Both the position numbers and the translations under genes were made by a program. Source: Apilactobacillus apisilvae (lineage in GTDB: Bacteria > Bacillota > Bacilli > Lactobacillales > Lactobacillaceae). From it: a stretch of 64,000 nt of DNA. This document shows, one piece after another, positions 8,630 to 18,675 of this stretch (its first letter is position 1; every line of letters begins with the position of its first letter). The notes beneath the pieces were generated by a model. The model ran no database searches, had not been told where the DNA came from, and saw nothing but the letters and a program-made list of their open reading frames with translations. The DNA lies in the NCBI RefSeq assembly GCF_023380225.1, contig NZ_CP093362.1:1178001-1242000 (forward strand). Direction: 5' to 3'.

Positions 8630-9220
8630 ATGAATTTAAATAAAATTATAACTTTATCTGCTTTTTCACTATGTTCTCTGGGTTTGGCGATGATTGGTGT
8701 TAGTGCACATGCTGATAGCAGTGTTGCCAACAACAATCCTAATAGTTCAGTTGATAATAATGTTACAACTGGACCATTAACTTTAAATCATATTAATGGT
8801 TTAAAAGCTAGTGACTTAAACTTAAATAGTAATAATGGTAATATTAATGCACCAATGGCATTATCTGATTCCAGTGTAACGGCTAATTTTAACAATTTTA
8901 CTGGAACTGATAATTTCAATAAGTGGTCATTAAGCTTGAGCGGAAGCCAATTAACTAATCAAGCCAATAAGAAGACTACGAATGCTACTATTGACCTAGG
9001 CAATGGTAAGACTGTCAATTTAGATAGTAAATCTTCAACTGATGTTTTTAATAATACTGGTGTTGCAGAAGGATCAGATAAGAACTTAACAATTTCCAAT
9101 AATCCAAAGATCATAATTAATGATAAATCCTTACCCCAAGATCCTAATACTACTAACAGTTATAGTACTACTTTGAATTGGAATCTTAGTGCAGGTACAC
9201 CTTTAAGTAATGGTAAATAA
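8630..9220 (+). CDS. WxL-domain surface protein
   Basis: 196 residues with a signal peptide (cleavage after SAHA, near residue 28). The mature part is rich in Asn, Ser and Thr. Two WxL-type motifs are visible: KWSLSLSGSQL near the middle and LNWNLSAGTP near the end, the normal arrangement of the C-terminal WxL cell-wall-binding domain. The protein is thought to sit non-covalently on peptidoglycan, helped by the DUF916/DUF3324 neighbour. A strong TTGGAGG site precedes the ATG. Confidence 0.88.
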   Translation: MNLNKIITLSAFSLCSLGLAMIGVSAHADSSVANNNPNSSVDNNVTTGPLTLNHINGLKASDLNLNSNNGNINAPMALSDSSVTANFNNFTGTDNFNKWSLSLSGSQLTNQANKKTTNATIDLGNGKTVNLDSKSSTDVFNNTGVAEGSDKNLTISNNPKIIINDKSLPQDPNTTNSYSTTLNWNLSAGTPLSNGK

Positions 9221-9229
9221 TTAAAACAC

Positions 9230-9268
9230 AAAAATCGCCCGATATTAATAATACCGGGCGATTTTTTA
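9230..9268. terminator. Bidirectional terminator
   Basis: Strong stem AAAATCGCCCG / CGGGCGATTTT between the WxL gene and the convergent glnQ-like gene. Confidence 0.88.
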
Positions 9269-9281
9269 TACATATTTTTAA

Positions 9282-10016
9282 TTAAACATCTAACACTTTA
9301 GATAAGAATGTTTGTAGACGTGGATCTTTTGGACTACCAAATATTTGATCAGGGGTACCTGATTCTAGGATTTTACCTTGGTCGACGAATACTACACGAT
9401 CAGCGACTTCTTTAGCAAAGCCCATTTCATGGGTAACAACAACCATTGTCATACCTTCTTTAGCAAGGTCTTTCATTACCTGTAGCACATCTCCAACCAT
9501 TTCTGGATCAAGGGCAGAAGTAGGTTCATCGAATAACATAATATCGGGGTTCATTGCCAAAGCACGCGCAATTGCGACACGTTGTTGTTGACCACCTGAT
9601 AGTGATTCAACTGATGAATCAAATTTGTTTTCTAGACCAACTGTTTTTAGTAATTTTTTGGCTTGCTTTTCAGCATCATCTTTATTTAATTTACCTAATT
9701 CAGTAGGTGCTAACATAATGTTTTTGCCTACTGTTAGATTATGGAATAAGTTGAAATGTTGGAATACCATCCCAATTTGTTCACGCACTTTATCCAAGTC
9801 GACACCTTTTTTAGCGATATCGACACCATTTACGACGACTGAACCAGAAGTAGGTTCTTCAAGTTTATTAAGTGTTCGAAGCAAAGTACTCTTACCGGAA
9901 CCAGAAGGACCAATAATTACAACGACTTCATTTTTATTAACAGTTAAATCGACACCCTTTAACACATGATTATCACCATATTGTTTGTGTAGATCAGTTA
10001 CTTTTATTTTACTCAA
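9282..10016 (-). CDS. glnQ: Polar amino-acid ABC transporter ATP-binding protein
   Basis: 244 residues, standard for GlnQ/HisP ATPases. Walker [10 protein letters not shown] (about 33-41), Q-loop FQHFNLF, signature LSGGQQQR, Walker [12 protein letters not shown] and the H-loop VVTHEM are all intact. It powers import through the adjacent fused binding-protein/permease. The start is TTG at 10016, overlapping the partner's stop (TTGA), with AGGAGG 8 nt upstream inside the partner gene. The two are translationally coupled. Confidence 0.95.
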   Translation of the reverse strand: MSKIKVTDLHKQYGDNHVLKGVDLTVNKNEVVVIIGPSGSGKSTLLRTLNKLEEPTSGSVVVNGVDIAKKGVDLDKVREQIGMVFQHFNLFHNLTVGKNIMLAPTELGKLNKDDAEKQAKKLLKTVGLENKFDSSVESLSGGQQQRVAIARALAMNPDIMLFDEPTSALDPEMVGDVLQVMKDLAKEGMTMVVVTHEMGFAKEVADRVVFVDQGKILESGTPDQIFGSPKDPRLQTFLSKVLDV

Positions 10017-11455
10017 AGTTTAGTCCTCCTTTGACCCCAGTTAGAAAGCCAAGTTAGTAGGGTAATAATAATTAGATAAATAATTGCGACCATTGCCCAA
10101 ACTTTGAAACCTTCTAAGTTTCTAGCGATAATAATTTTACCGGTTTGAGTCAGTTCGATAATTCCAATTACTGAAAGAATTGAAGTATCTTTCAATGTAA
10201 TAATGAATTGATTAATGAATGAAGGAACAATTAATTTAATCCCTTGTGGAAGCACAACTTTACGCATTGATTTACCGAATGGTAATCCTAAACTACGAGC
10301 AGCTTCCATTTGACCTTTTTCGACGGATTGAATTCCACCTTTAACGAAAGCAGCGATATAAGCACCTTCATCTAGCATTAAGGTGATAACTCCGGCAGTG
10401 AATGCCGGAATCTTAGTTCCAATTAAAGTAGGAATTCCAGTGTAAATAAATAGTGCCAACACAATTAATGGAAGACCTCTAAATACATATATGAAAGTAG
10501 TGGATAATCCCTGGAAAAATTTATTAGGAATAACTCCAAATAATCCAAAAATAACTCCAATAATGGTAGCAAAGATAATTGAAACAATAGTTAACCACAT
10601 TGTTTGTAAGAAACCTTGCCATAGGAAAGTTTTATTTTGTTTCAAAATTCCCATGAATGAATGATCATCTACAGCACTTTTCTTAGCATTCAAATATTTG
10701 TTAACAATTTTTTGGTATTCACCAGATTTTTTGATATTAGCTAAACCAGCATTGAATTTTTTCAATAGTTCTTGGTTTTGACCTTTTTTAACCGCAAATC
10801 CATATGTACCTTTGTTAGCAGGCTTAGTAACGATTTTTAGTTTAGTTCCTTGCTTAATTGCATATTGCATAACTGGATTATCTTCAAAACATGCTGCAGA
10901 GTTACCAATCATAACATCTTCATACATGTTATTAGAATCATCAAAGGTTACAGTCTTAAAACCGTATTTCTTTTCAATTGATTGAGCATACTGTGCACCA
11001 GCAGTTCCAGTTTTAACGGCAACTTTTTTACCTTTTAATTGATTTAGTGATGTAACACCATTTTTATCTGAAGTGGCCATAACTACACCAGAATCAAAAT
11101 AAGGATTTGAAAAATCAAAAGTAGCTTTACGTTCGGGAGTTACTGACATCCCAGCAATCATTCCATCGGTTTGGCCAGATTGGATTGATTGAACCGCAGC
11201 ATTAAATCCTAGTGGCTTAATATCTACATTAAATTGTTGGTTTTTTGCAATGGCTCTCAGTAAATCCATGTCAATTCCAACATATTTGTTATTGTCATTC
11301 GCATATTCAAATGGAGGGAAGGTAACATCCGTACCAATTTCATATGTTTTTTCAGCAGCATGCGTCTTAGCAGGGGCTGCAAATAAAGCGAATGCGACAA
11401 TAAAACTGCATGCCATTGTTAATAAACAACGGACAGCTAATGAATGTCGTTTCAT
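10013..11455 (-). CDS. Amino-acid ABC transporter, fused substrate-binding and permease protein (GlnPH type)
   Basis: 480 residues. A signal/anchor segment (about 8-33) is followed by a periplasmic-binding-protein type 3 domain (about 38-255; [33 protein letters not shown]). A membrane permease domain (about 270-475) carries the [22 protein letters not shown] coupling loop. Fusion of receptor and permease is common for glutamine/glutamate/asparagine importers of lactic acid bacteria. AAGGGGAT precedes the ATG at 11455. The substrate is probably glutamine or a related amino acid. Confidence 0.93.
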   Translation of the reverse strand: MKRHSLAVRCLLTMACSFIVAFALFAAPAKTHAAEKTYEIGTDVTFPPFEYANDNNKYVGIDMDLLRAIAKNQQFNVDIKPLGFNAAVQSIQSGQTDGMIAGMSVTPERKATFDFSNPYFDSGVVMATSDKNGVTSLNQLKGKKVAVKTGTAGAQYAQSIEKKYGFKTVTFDDSNNMYEDVMIGNSAACFEDNPVMQYAIKQGTKLKIVTKPANKGTYGFAVKKGQNQELLKKFNAGLANIKKSGEYQKIVNKYLNAKKSAVDDHSFMGILKQNKTFLWQGFLQTMWLTIVSIIFATIIGVIFGLFGVIPNKFFQGLSTTFIYVFRGLPLIVLALFIYTGIPTLIGTKIPAFTAGVITLMLDEGAYIAAFVKGGIQSVEKGQMEAARSLGLPFGKSMRKVVLPQGIKLIVPSFINQFIITLKDTSILSVIGIIELTQTGKIIIARNLEGFKVWAMVAIIYLIIITLLTWLSNWGQRRTKL

Positions 11456-11686
11456 TTATATAATCCCCTTTTCTTAAACATATACAGTTATATGTAATGT
11501 TTTGTGACATTGTATATTAAGTATAATAACAGAGTTTTTTATAAAAGTATATTTATAAAAGTTAAAAATGGAAAAAAGATGAAATCAGTGTTATTTAAAG
11601 TCACATTGCTTTGATCAAAATCTTTGATTAAATTTTCATCTACAAATACTATTAAAACAACGTTTATACATTATTTTTATTCTTTT
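11456..11686. other. Divergent intergenic region, glnPH side
   Basis: AT-rich with no gene. It should hold the glnPH-glnQ promoter on the minus strand and lies upstream of the CtsR box and clpL promoter. No riboswitch or T-box motif seen. Confidence 0.4.
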
Positions 11687-11703
11687 GGTCAAAAAAGGTC
11701 AGC
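11687..11703 (+). promoter_or_regulatory. CtsR operator
   Basis: GGTCAAAAAAGGTCAGC matches the CtsR heptad direct repeat RGTCAAA-NAN-RGTCAAA except in the last two bases. It sits directly upstream of the clpL -35 box, as expected for class III heat-shock control. Confidence 0.85.
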
Positions 11704-11710
11704 TTTTTAC

Positions 11711-11738
11711 TTGTATTATGTAAAATAGATGCTATAGT
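11711..11738 (+). promoter_or_regulatory. clpL promoter
   Basis: TTGTAT (11711-11716), 16 bp, TATAGT (11733-11738). The CtsR box ends 7 bp upstream. Confidence 0.55.
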
Positions 11739-11826
11739 ATATTTGTAATGAAGAAAAGGAATGAACAAAAAAGTTCCTGACTTCATTAAATAAAAATAAT
11801 TTATATAGAAAAGCGAGGGATGTACT

Positions 11827-13932
11827 ATGGCTAGAAATCCATTCGATCCATTCAATGATGATTTTGACAAAATTTTCAATCAATTCTTAGGTGATACAGG
11901 TAATTCACGTTCTGAACGTCGTTATATGGTTAACGGTCAGGAAGTCACCCCAGAGCAATTAGAACAATTAAGACAATCTGGTCAATTACAAAATGGTCAG
12001 ATGAATCCACAACAAAAACAAAATGGTGGTAAAAGTATTCTTGGTAAGTTAGGTCGTAACTTAACGAAGGAAGCTCGTGATGGTAAGTTGGATCCAGTAA
12101 TTGGAAGAGATAAAGAAATCCAAGAAGCTGCTGAAGTCTTATCTAGAAGAAGCAAGAACAACCCAGTACTTGTTGGTGATGCTGGAGTTGGTAAAACTGC
12201 TGTTGTTGAGGGCTTAGCTGAAGCAATTGCTAAGGGTGATGTTCCAGCTTCAATCAAGAATAAGGAAATTATTAGTATTGATATTTCTGGACTTGAAGCT
12301 GGTACTCAATACCGTGGTAGTTTTGAAGAAAATATTCAAAACTTAATCAAAGAAGTTAAAGCAAGAAAGAATGTTATTCTATTCTTTGATGAAATTCATC
12401 AAATCTTGGGTGCAGGTAATGCCGGTGATGAAAGTGGTTCTAAAGGTTTAGCTGATATTATTAAGCCAGCTTTATCTCGTGGTGAATTCACTGTTATTGG
12501 TGCTACAACCCAAGATGAATATAGAAACACAATTATGAAAGATGCCGCATTATCACGTCGTTTCAACGAAGTTAAAATTAATGCTCCATCTGAAAAAACT
12601 ACTTTAGAGATCTTAAAGGGCATTCGTCCATTATATGAAGAACATCATAATGTAGTTTTACCAGATGATGTTTTGAAAGCTGCTGTAGATTATTCTGTTC
12701 AATATATTCCACAACGTAGTTTACCTGATAAGGCAATTGATTTAGTTGATATGACCGCTGCTCATCTTGCAGCTAAACATCCAGTTTTAGATCAGAAACA
12801 ATTAGAAGACCAAATTAAAACTGAAAAGAAAGCACAAGAAGATGCAGCTGCCAAAGAAGATTACGAAACTGCTTTAAAGCATAAAAATGAAATTGACAAG
12901 TTACAAAAACAAGCTGATTCTAATAAGAAAGATGCTGAAAAAGTTACCGCTAATATTAATGACGTTGCTAACGCCGTTGAAAGATTAACTGGAGTTCCAG
13001 TATCTAAGATGAGTGGTAATGATATTGAACGCTTGAAGAATATGGGTAAACGCTTGCAAGGTAAAGTTATTGGTCAAGACGAAGCTGTAAATGCAGTTGC
13101 TCGTGCTATTCGTCGTAACCGTGCTGGCTTTGATGAAGGTAATCGTCCAATTGGTTCATTCTTATTCGTTGGACCTACTGGTGTTGGAAAGACTGAACTT
13201 GCTAAACAATTAGCTTTGGATATGTTCGGCAATAAGGAAAATATCATTAGATTAGACATGTCCGAATACTCCGATCAAACAGCCGTATCTAAGTTAATTG
13301 GTGCATCTGCTGGTTACGTTGGATATAATGACAATAACAATACTTTAACTGAAAAAGTTCGTCGTAACCCTTACTCAATTGTCTTATTAGATGAAATTGA
13401 AAAAGCTAACCCACAAGTATTAACATTATTGCTACAAGTATTAGATGATGGTCGTTTAACTGATGGTCAAGGAAACGTTGTTAACTTTAAGAATACTGTA
13501 GTTATCGCCACTTCTAATGCTGGGTTTGGTAATGAAAGTATTACTGGTGATGATGATAAAGATAAGAAGTTAATGGATCGTTTAGCTCCATACTTCCGTC
13601 CAGAGTTCTTGAATAGATTTAATGCAATTGTTGAATTCTCTCACTTGTCTAAAGACAATTTGAAAGAAATCGTTAACTTGCTGTTATCTGATGTCAACAA
13701 GACTTTATCTAAGAAAGATATGGATGTGAAAGTATCTGAACCAGTTAAGGAACACTTAATTGATGAAGGATATGATGAAGCAATGGGTGCACGTCCATTA
13801 CGTCGAGTTGTTGAACAAGAAATCAGAGATAAAATTACTGATTTCTACTTGGATCATGCAGATATTAAGCACTTGGATGCTGATATGAAAGATGATCAGG
13901 TAGTAATTAGTGCTGATAAAGTAGCTGCATAA
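11827..13932 (+). CDS. clpL: ATP-dependent chaperone ClpL
   Basis: 701 residues. It has a short Gln-rich N-terminus (about 1-70) with [15 protein letters not shown], and neither the Clp N-repeat of ClpB/C nor the zinc finger of ClpE, which points to ClpL. There are two AAA+ modules: Walker A GDAGVGKT (117-124) with Walker B FFDEIH, and Walker A GPTGVGKT (about 449-456) with LLDEIEKA. A short coiled middle domain lies between them and a D2-small domain with GARPLRR follows. ClpL disaggregates and protects proteins under heat or acid stress and works without ClpP. It is CtsR-controlled by sequence. Confidence 0.94.
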   Translation: MARNPFDPFNDDFDKIFNQFLGDTGNSRSERRYMVNGQEVTPEQLEQLRQSGQLQNGQMNPQQKQNGGKSILGKLGRNLTKEARDGKLDPVIGRDKEIQEAAEVLSRRSKNNPVLVGDAGVGKTAVVEGLAEAIAKGDVPASIKNKEIISIDISGLEAGTQYRGSFEENIQNLIKEVKARKNVILFFDEIHQILGAGNAGDESGSKGLADIIKPALSRGEFTVIGATTQDEYRNTIMKDAALSRRFNEVKINAPSEKTTLEILKGIRPLYEEHHNVVLPDDVLKAAVDYSVQYIPQRSLPDKAIDLVDMTAAHLAAKHPVLDQKQLEDQIKTEKKAQEDAAAKEDYETALKHKNEIDKLQKQADSNKKDAEKVTANINDVANAVERLTGVPVSKMSGNDIERLKNMGKRLQGKVIGQDEAVNAVARAIRRNRAGFDEGNRPIGSFLFVGPTGVGKTELAKQLALDMFGNKENIIRLDMSEYSDQTAVSKLIGASAGYVGYNDNNNTLTEKVRRNPYSIVLLDEIEKANPQVLTLLLQVLDDGRLTDGQGNVVNFKNTVVIATSNAGFGNESITGDDDKDKKLMDRLAPYFRPEFLNRFNAIVEFSHLSKDNLKEIVNLLLSDVNKTLSKKDMDVKVSEPVKEHLIDEGYDEAMGARPLRRVVEQEIRDKITDFYLDHADIKHLDADMKDDQVVISADKVAA

Positions 13933-13947
13933 TATGTAGTGAATTTA

Positions 13948-13985
13948 AAATAGATCTACTCCTTTCAAGTAGGTCTATTTTTTTA
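13948..13985 (+). terminator. clpL terminator
   Basis: Stem AATAGATCTAC / GTAGGTCTATT (one wobble) followed by T7. Confidence 0.85.
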
Positions 13986-14034
13986 TGGGCTTTTTTAGTA
14001 TCCTTTAGATAATAAATTATATTGAGGAGAACTT

Positions 14035-14397
14035 TTGCATTTGAAAATATTATTAACAATTTTACTAGGATTATTTTTATGTATAACTATTTTTTACTTT
14101 ATATTTTTAATAAAAAAACAAGAATTTAATTACATTTTTGACATTGTAACTGGATTCTTATTAACTGTTATGTTTTTTATAGTTGGTTTCAGTATTGCAG
14201 CCGCTTTTGATGTCAATGGGTTCTTACATCCGTTTATATTATCTTTTATTTCTATTACTATTGCTAATATCATTATATGGATTAGAGAACGTTTATTTTT
14301 ACGCCATTTTGCATGGATGTTAGTGGGATTAATATGTGCGGCTGGTTTTATTTATATGTTCGTTTTAGGAATTTATCCAATAATTAGTAAGGGGTAA
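14035..14397 (+). CDS. Four-helix membrane protein
   Basis: 120 residues with four predicted transmembrane helices (about 3-27, 38-60, 64-82, 92-115) and short loops. The start is probably TTG 14035, 5 nt after GAGGAG; a second TTG at 14041 is possible. It is followed after 4 nt by the first of four tiny paralogous genes, so it may be in the same operon. No family recognised. Confidence 0.6.
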   Translation: MHLKILLTILLGLFLCITIFYFIFLIKKQEFNYIFDIVTGFLLTVMFFIVGFSIAAAFDVNGFLHPFILSFISITIANIIIWIRERLFLRHFAWMLVGLICAAGFIYMFVLGIYPIISKG

Positions 14398-14401
14398 AAG
14401 T

Positions 14402-14623
14402 ATGGATGAAGTGTTATTTAATGGATATATTATTGATTATAATTCTCAAGATTCTTATTGTGTTAAAGATAAGCAAAGTCTTTTATTTTTGAATAGAGAC
14501 AATAAAAGTGAAGTTATGATCCATTTTAGTATAAAGGAAAATAGTCTGATAATTCGACCAAGAAATGGTGTTACTTTTCAAAAAAATTCCAAAAACCATT
14601 ATAGAATTATCAAAAATAAATAG
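14402..14623 (+). CDS. Tiny beta-rich protein, member 1 of a four-gene family
   Basis: 73 residues, no signal peptide. It shows the shared pattern of short alternating strands: GYIIDY near the start, a CVKDKQSLLFLN turn, MIHFSI, a LIIRP strand and YRII at the end. The genes at 14637, 14882 and 15113 have the same layout. It is tightly packed behind a membrane protein gene. Function unknown; a small beta-sheet scaffold is inferred. Confidence 0.6.
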   Translation: MDEVLFNGYIIDYNSQDSYCVKDKQSLLFLNRDNKSEVMIHFSIKENSLIIRPRNGVTFQKNSKNHYRIIKNK

Positions 14624-14636
14624 GAGAAATCTTTCA

Positions 14637-14879
14637 ATGAATGATAAATATCAATTAGGCAATTTTTATATTCATTACAATAATGAATCCACACCATGTA
14701 TTTTTGACAATAAAACCAATACACTCATTTTTTTAAATGAAGATTATGATACTAGCATCTTAAAAATTTATGTTAAAAATAATTATTTAAATTTTAATAT
14801 TAAGAATAGTTTTGGAATTGATTTATCGATTGAACAAATTTCAGTGACTGAATATAAAATTATTAATAACGAGGTTTAA
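14637..14879 (+). CDS. Tiny beta-rich protein, member 2
   Basis: 80 residues from the ATG at 14637, with AGGAG about 10 nt upstream. A longer in-frame reading from 14565 overlaps the previous gene and lacks a ribosome site. It has the family pattern: NFYIHYN, CIFDNKTNTLIFLN, ILKIYV, YLNFNI, a IEQISVTEYKII ending. It ends 2 nt before the next member. Confidence 0.6.
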   Translation: MNDKYQLGNFYIHYNNESTPCIFDNKTNTLIFLNEDYDTSILKIYVKNNYLNFNIKNSFGIDLSIEQISVTEYKIINNEV

Positions 14880-14881
14880 TT

Positions 14882-15100
14882 ATGATAAGTGTTAAATTAA
14901 AACAATATGAATTTTGGTATGATGAAGATGAGATGTATTGTTTTTTTGATAATGATAATTGTCGAATTGCCTTTATTACTCCCAATGAAATTAATCTAGT
15001 AATTGATTTTTTTGATGGAATATTGACTTTTCATCCAGATAAGTCGGTAAATATTATTGAAATTAAAAACAATGTTTACCAAATCAAGTCTTTTTATTAG
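14882..15100 (+). CDS. Tiny beta-rich protein, member 3
   Basis: 72 residues, acidic. Family pattern: YEFWYDEDEMYCFFDND, IAFIT, LVIDFF, GILTFHP, IIEIKNNVYQIK. It starts 2 nt after member 2, pointing to translational coupling. No catalytic residues stand out across members, which argues for a binding or structural role. Confidence 0.6.
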   Translation: MISVKLKQYEFWYDEDEMYCFFDNDNCRIAFITPNEINLVIDFFDGILTFHPDKSVNIIEIKNNVYQIKSFY

Positions 15101-15112
15101 AAGAGGAATGTA

Positions 15113-15364
15113 ATGAAAAAAATAAATATTAATCAATATACTTTTTATTATGAAAATACAATGATTTATTTTTACGATCAGCGTTATAATAATATCCTTT
15201 TTATGAATCGTTTAAATGATGATAATGAGTCAATTAATGAATATGACGGTCCTCAACTAATTATTCAATTTACAGATGAAAGTGTATTTTTTAAACCCAT
15301 TTGGAATGTTAACATTGAACAAATTAATGAATATAAGTATATAATCACTAAAAAATTTAACTAA
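15113..15364 (+). CDS. Tiny beta-rich protein, member 4
   Basis: 83 residues. Family pattern: YTFYYENTMIYFYDQ, ILFMN, an extra Asn/Asp-rich loop (about 35-48), LIIQF, VFFKP, IEQINEYKYIIT. GAGGAATG lies just before the ATG. It is the last of four tandem members. The members differ widely, so the duplications are old or selection favours difference. Confidence 0.6.
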   Translation: MKKININQYTFYYENTMIYFYDQRYNNILFMNRLNDDNESINEYDGPQLIIQFTDESVFFKPIWNVNIEQINEYKYIITKKFN

Positions 15365-15429
15365 ACTGTAATGGTAGTGTTATTATAATATTAGATTTAT
15401 TTAATTTTATAAAGTTAGAGGTTTTATTT

Positions 15430-16509
15430 ATGTTTAAAAGTAGAAAGTTTTTATTTTTATTGGGTAGCTTTGCTTTACTAACGGGTGCCACTACAACAAT
15501 GGCAAGTGCTAGTTCAACAATTCATCAAAAAGGGAACGCTTTAACTGGGGCAGTTTCTAAAAAAGTTGTTAATAACAAAAATTACGCTACCATTCCTGCT
15601 TATAGCTATACTTCTAGTAAGGACTATATTAGCAGCAGTACTTATCAAACTAAGCCAGATACATATAAGTTTAAGGCCGGTAATTTTAAACGTAATGCTC
15701 AAACATTTATGTATTTACCAGTGAGTCATAACTATAGTGGAGATATTGCTAATCCACAAAGTGCTGTCCAAAGTCCTGATGGTCATTACGTATATGTAAT
15801 GTATTCTTTAGGAAATAACAGTATTATTAGATATGATTTGTGGAAATTACATGATTTAGGGGTTAATACTGATCATATGGATTCATTAAGAAGGGGTATT
15901 AATACCAATCCTCAAATCAAAGCGGCAATTAAATATGGTAGTAAATTTAGTGTAGGTCATGGACAATCATTATCGTATAATCCTAAAAATAATAAATTAT
16001 ATTTCTTCGATATGTTATTAACTACTAATAAACCAACTTTAGTTGAAATTAATCCTGATACTTTGAAAGTTACCAAAAAGATTAGTTTTAAATTAAATAA
16101 TAATGACAGTATCAATAATGAATTGACTTTTGATAAGCATGGTAATTTTTATACTTATATTAAACACATGAATAAAGGCAAAGTAGCTGGTGGAATTACC
16201 ATTTATAAGGGTCAATTGAAGGGTAATCGTGTTCACATGGAATCTATTCAACAAGGCTTAGCGCATGCACCAGGTGATCATACACAAGGGATGGGATATA
16301 ATCCTAAGAGTAATCGTCTATACTTTGTTTCTGATGGTGCAATTACTTCAGTCCCAGTTAATAAATTAGGTCATTTAAAGCCTAATGATGTTAGAACTAC
16401 TAAGTGGGATGTTACTCGTGAATTTGAAGGAATCTCATTTACTAAGAGTGGTCGCGGATTAATTCTAATGAATCGTGGCGCAGAATTAGTTGAAGTTAAA
16501 GATTTCTAA
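15430..16509 (+). CDS. Secreted beta-propeller-like protein
   Basis: 359 residues. A signal peptide (about 1-27, ending near ASAS) leads to a domain with repeated strand units such as SPDGHYVYVMYS, SYNPKNNKLYFFD, LTFDKHGNFYTYI and GYNPKSNRLYFVSDG. These blade-like D/N-G/K-x-x-Y repeats are typical of propeller folds. No catalytic motif is seen. It is extracellular, with binding or adhesion as a plausible role. Followed by a strong terminator. Confidence 0.7.
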   Translation: MFKSRKFLFLLGSFALLTGATTTMASASSTIHQKGNALTGAVSKKVVNNKNYATIPAYSYTSSKDYISSSTYQTKPDTYKFKAGNFKRNAQTFMYLPVSHNYSGDIANPQSAVQSPDGHYVYVMYSLGNNSIIRYDLWKLHDLGVNTDHMDSLRRGINTNPQIKAAIKYGSKFSVGHGQSLSYNPKNNKLYFFDMLLTTNKPTLVEINPDTLKVTKKISFKLNNNDSINNELTFDKHGNFYTYIKHMNKGKVAGGITIYKGQLKGNRVHMESIQQGLAHAPGDHTQGMGYNPKSNRLYFVSDGAITSVPVNKLGHLKPNDVRTTKWDVTREFEGISFTKSGRGLILMNRGAELVEVKDF

Positions 16510-16536
16510 TGCAATCGTTACACAAAAGTAATAAAC

Positions 16537-16573
16537 AAAAAGGGAAGCTGATATAACAGCTTCCCTTTTTTAT
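16537..16573 (+). terminator. Rho-independent terminator
   Basis: Stem AAAGGGAAGCTG / CAGCTTCCCTTT with loop ATATAA and T-rich tail. Confidence 0.9.
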
Positions 16574-16761
16574 TTATAAGTTATTATTAATTTTATGTAG
16601 TTGTAATTTTATTTTCAGAAGCGTATTGTTTGCAATTGTTGTTAAAAAATGCTAGTAATTCTTGACCTTCTACAAATACAATAATTGAATGTTTCAATAA
16701 ATTCTTTGAATTGTTTTAAACAGATTGCTTAATTACTATTTAAACTTTTAGGAGAATTTAT

Positions 16762-17604
16762 ATGAAAAAATTGTTAATTGTATTTTTGGGATTGTTTTGT
16801 TTATCTTCATTATCATTTTTTAATGATAATACATCAGCACTTGCTGCTAAAAATAAAAAAGTGAAACAACATAAAGTTAAAAAAAATGTGAAAAAGAAAA
16901 CAAAATCAGTAATCAAAAATGCCAATGAAGAAGTTGGCAAAAAGGTATCATTAGGTAGTGATGAAAATTTTAACTACTACAGGATTTTGCAGGATGATGA
17001 TAATGTAAAATTCATTAGTGAAGTTAATGCTAAATACCCTAATAAACATAATTTACCTTTTATTAAAGATTATCGTACAGGTTTACCTATTAAACAAAAA
17101 CTTAATAATGACGGAACCGTTCATATCAACTACAGTGGGAATAGTGAATTATCCGATAACTTTAAAAATGCCATTGAAACTTGGAATGACTTAAATGTTA
17201 TTAAATTTAAGGTAGTTAGTTCTTCAGAACACGCTAATGTTAATGTTCACGGTAATTATTCATTAGCTGACGATTTCAGTAGGTCCGATTATACTCAAGG
17301 TCGACTTGGGGATGCTGATAATTATGTTGACTATAATTCTGATGTCAGTCTTAAGGATGGGACTAAGATGAAATATATTTCTAAAACCAATGTTACTTTA
17401 TATTCAAGTTTACTAAACTCTTCATCTAATAATCAAGATCATGTTATGATTCACGAAATTGGTCATGCCTTAGGTTTCGATGATTTATCATCTGATGCTG
17501 ATCGTGGATTAATAATGTATGAAACTTCAGCTTTAGGATCAGTTTTATTAAACAAACTTGATAGTTGTGAAAAAACATCATTAAAATATTTTTATCAAGC
17601 TTAA
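16762..17604 (+). CDS. Secreted metzincin-type zinc protease
   Basis: 280 residues: signal peptide (about 1-28), a Lys-rich linker, then a matrixin-like catalytic domain. The zinc motif is HEIGHALGFDD at 231-241, followed by an IMY Met-turn. In classic M10 matrixins the eleventh position of HExxHxxGxxH is His; here it is Asp, as known in snapalysin-type metzincins. The VHINYSG segment resembles the strand before the metzincin catalytic helix. It acts outside the cell; its substrate is unknown. AGGAG precedes the ATG. Confidence 0.85.
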   Translation: MKKLLIVFLGLFCLSSLSFFNDNTSALAAKNKKVKQHKVKKNVKKKTKSVIKNANEEVGKKVSLGSDENFNYYRILQDDDNVKFISEVNAKYPNKHNLPFIKDYRTGLPIKQKLNNDGTVHINYSGNSELSDNFKNAIETWNDLNVIKFKVVSSSEHANVNVHGNYSLADDFSRSDYTQGRLGDADNYVDYNSDVSLKDGTKMKYISKTNVTLYSSLLNSSSNNQDHVMIHEIGHALGFDDLSSDADRGLIMYETSALGSVLLNKLDSCEKTSLKYFYQA

Positions 17605-17636
17605 AAAGCATGCCAATCAAATTGGCATGCTTTATT
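17603..17636. terminator. Bidirectional terminator
   Basis: Perfect stem AAAGCATGCCAAT / ATTGGCATGCTTT between the protease gene and the convergent flippase-like gene. Confidence 0.88.
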
Positions 17637-18549
17637 TGTTATTTATATATTTATTATGAATTATTTTACTAAAATATAATGTTATTCCAACAAGGAAAGG
17701 CAATATATAATAAGTAACTCGATAAATTATTAACCAAGTGAGTGCTTGATTAACGTTCAAACCATTGGCACTCATTCCAGCAATCATAATTGAATCAAAA
17801 CTACCAAGACCACCAGGAATAAAACTAATAATTCCTATCATTCCTGCAACAGCAACTAATGAATATATTGATGGAATGCTAAAATTATATCCTAAGAACA
17901 AACCGATTGATACAAAAAATGATAAACAACAAATCCATTCAAATAATGAACCAGTTAATAATAAGATTGTATCATGAGTACTTAAAGATTTTGCACGGAA
18001 GAAAACCAAAGTAACTAGGTAAATGATAAATCCAATTAATACTAACCAGTAAAATAGATTTAATTTAATATCGAAGAAGAAATGTAATCCAATCACGATA
18101 ATGGCGTTAATTGATAGCCCGGTTAAAGTGAATAAAGCAATTTGAGATACCTGGACGACAGTTTGTTTTACATCTTTTACTTTACCAAATAAATAAGTTC
18201 TTAAACTACCACCAATAATTCCACCACCACCGGCTAAATTAGTGACAGTATTAATAACATAGCTATTAACCAAAATTGTGGATGTTTTAAAATGTTTGTG
18301 GCTTTGTTTAACATACTCATAATCATAAATTGCCATAGGAATTATAGATATTAGTCCTAAAACAATCAACATAATAATCTTAGTAGGGGTCAAATTACTA
18401 AATGATTGCATAACTTGATGCCAATGAACTTCTTTTCTAATTGAATTAAATGCAACCAAAATTAAAATAACAATTACTGTTACATAGATACTTTTAATTG
18501 CACGACTATGTTTATTAAAAAAATCATTCGCTTTTTTACTAATGTTCAT
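17632..18549 (-). CDS. Flippase-like integral membrane protein (MprF N-terminal domain type, UPF0104)
   Basis: 305 residues from the ATG at 18549 (a TTG at 18561 is a weaker alternative). About eight transmembrane helices. The motifs NLAGGGGIIGGSLRTYLF and SFIPGGLGSFDSIMI mark the lysylphosphatidylglycerol-synthase transmembrane (flippase) family. Full MprF proteins carry a cytoplasmic aminoacyl-transferase domain of about 350 residues; this one lacks it. It may flip lipids made elsewhere, or be a YbhN-type transporter. Confidence 0.85.
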   Translation of the reverse strand: MNISKKANDFFNKHSRAIKSIYVTVIVILILVAFNSIRKEVHWHQVMQSFSNLTPTKIIMLIVLGLISIIPMAIYDYEYVKQSHKHFKTSTILVNSYVINTVTNLAGGGGIIGGSLRTYLFGKVKDVKQTVVQVSQIALFTLTGLSINAIIVIGLHFFFDIKLNLFYWLVLIGFIIYLVTLVFFRAKSLSTHDTILLLTGSLFEWICCLSFFVSIGLFLGYNFSIPSIYSLVAVAGMIGIISFIPGGLGSFDSIMIAGMSANGLNVNQALTWLIIYRVTYYILPFLVGITLYFSKIIHNKYINNK

Positions 18550-18675
18550 TAAACTTTTCAACTCTTTTCTAAATTAATAAATTTACGTCCATTATACATT
18601 AAATTTATTATCTGCACGGCTTTGACTTATTAATTACATTATTGTTCAATTAAGATGATTGGGGTTGAAGATATT

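Noticed and set aside
11609-11632. Second CtsR box upstream of clpL
   Set aside because: TTTGATC and TTTGATT heptads are present but 6 bp apart in place of 3, and both deviate from the consensus.
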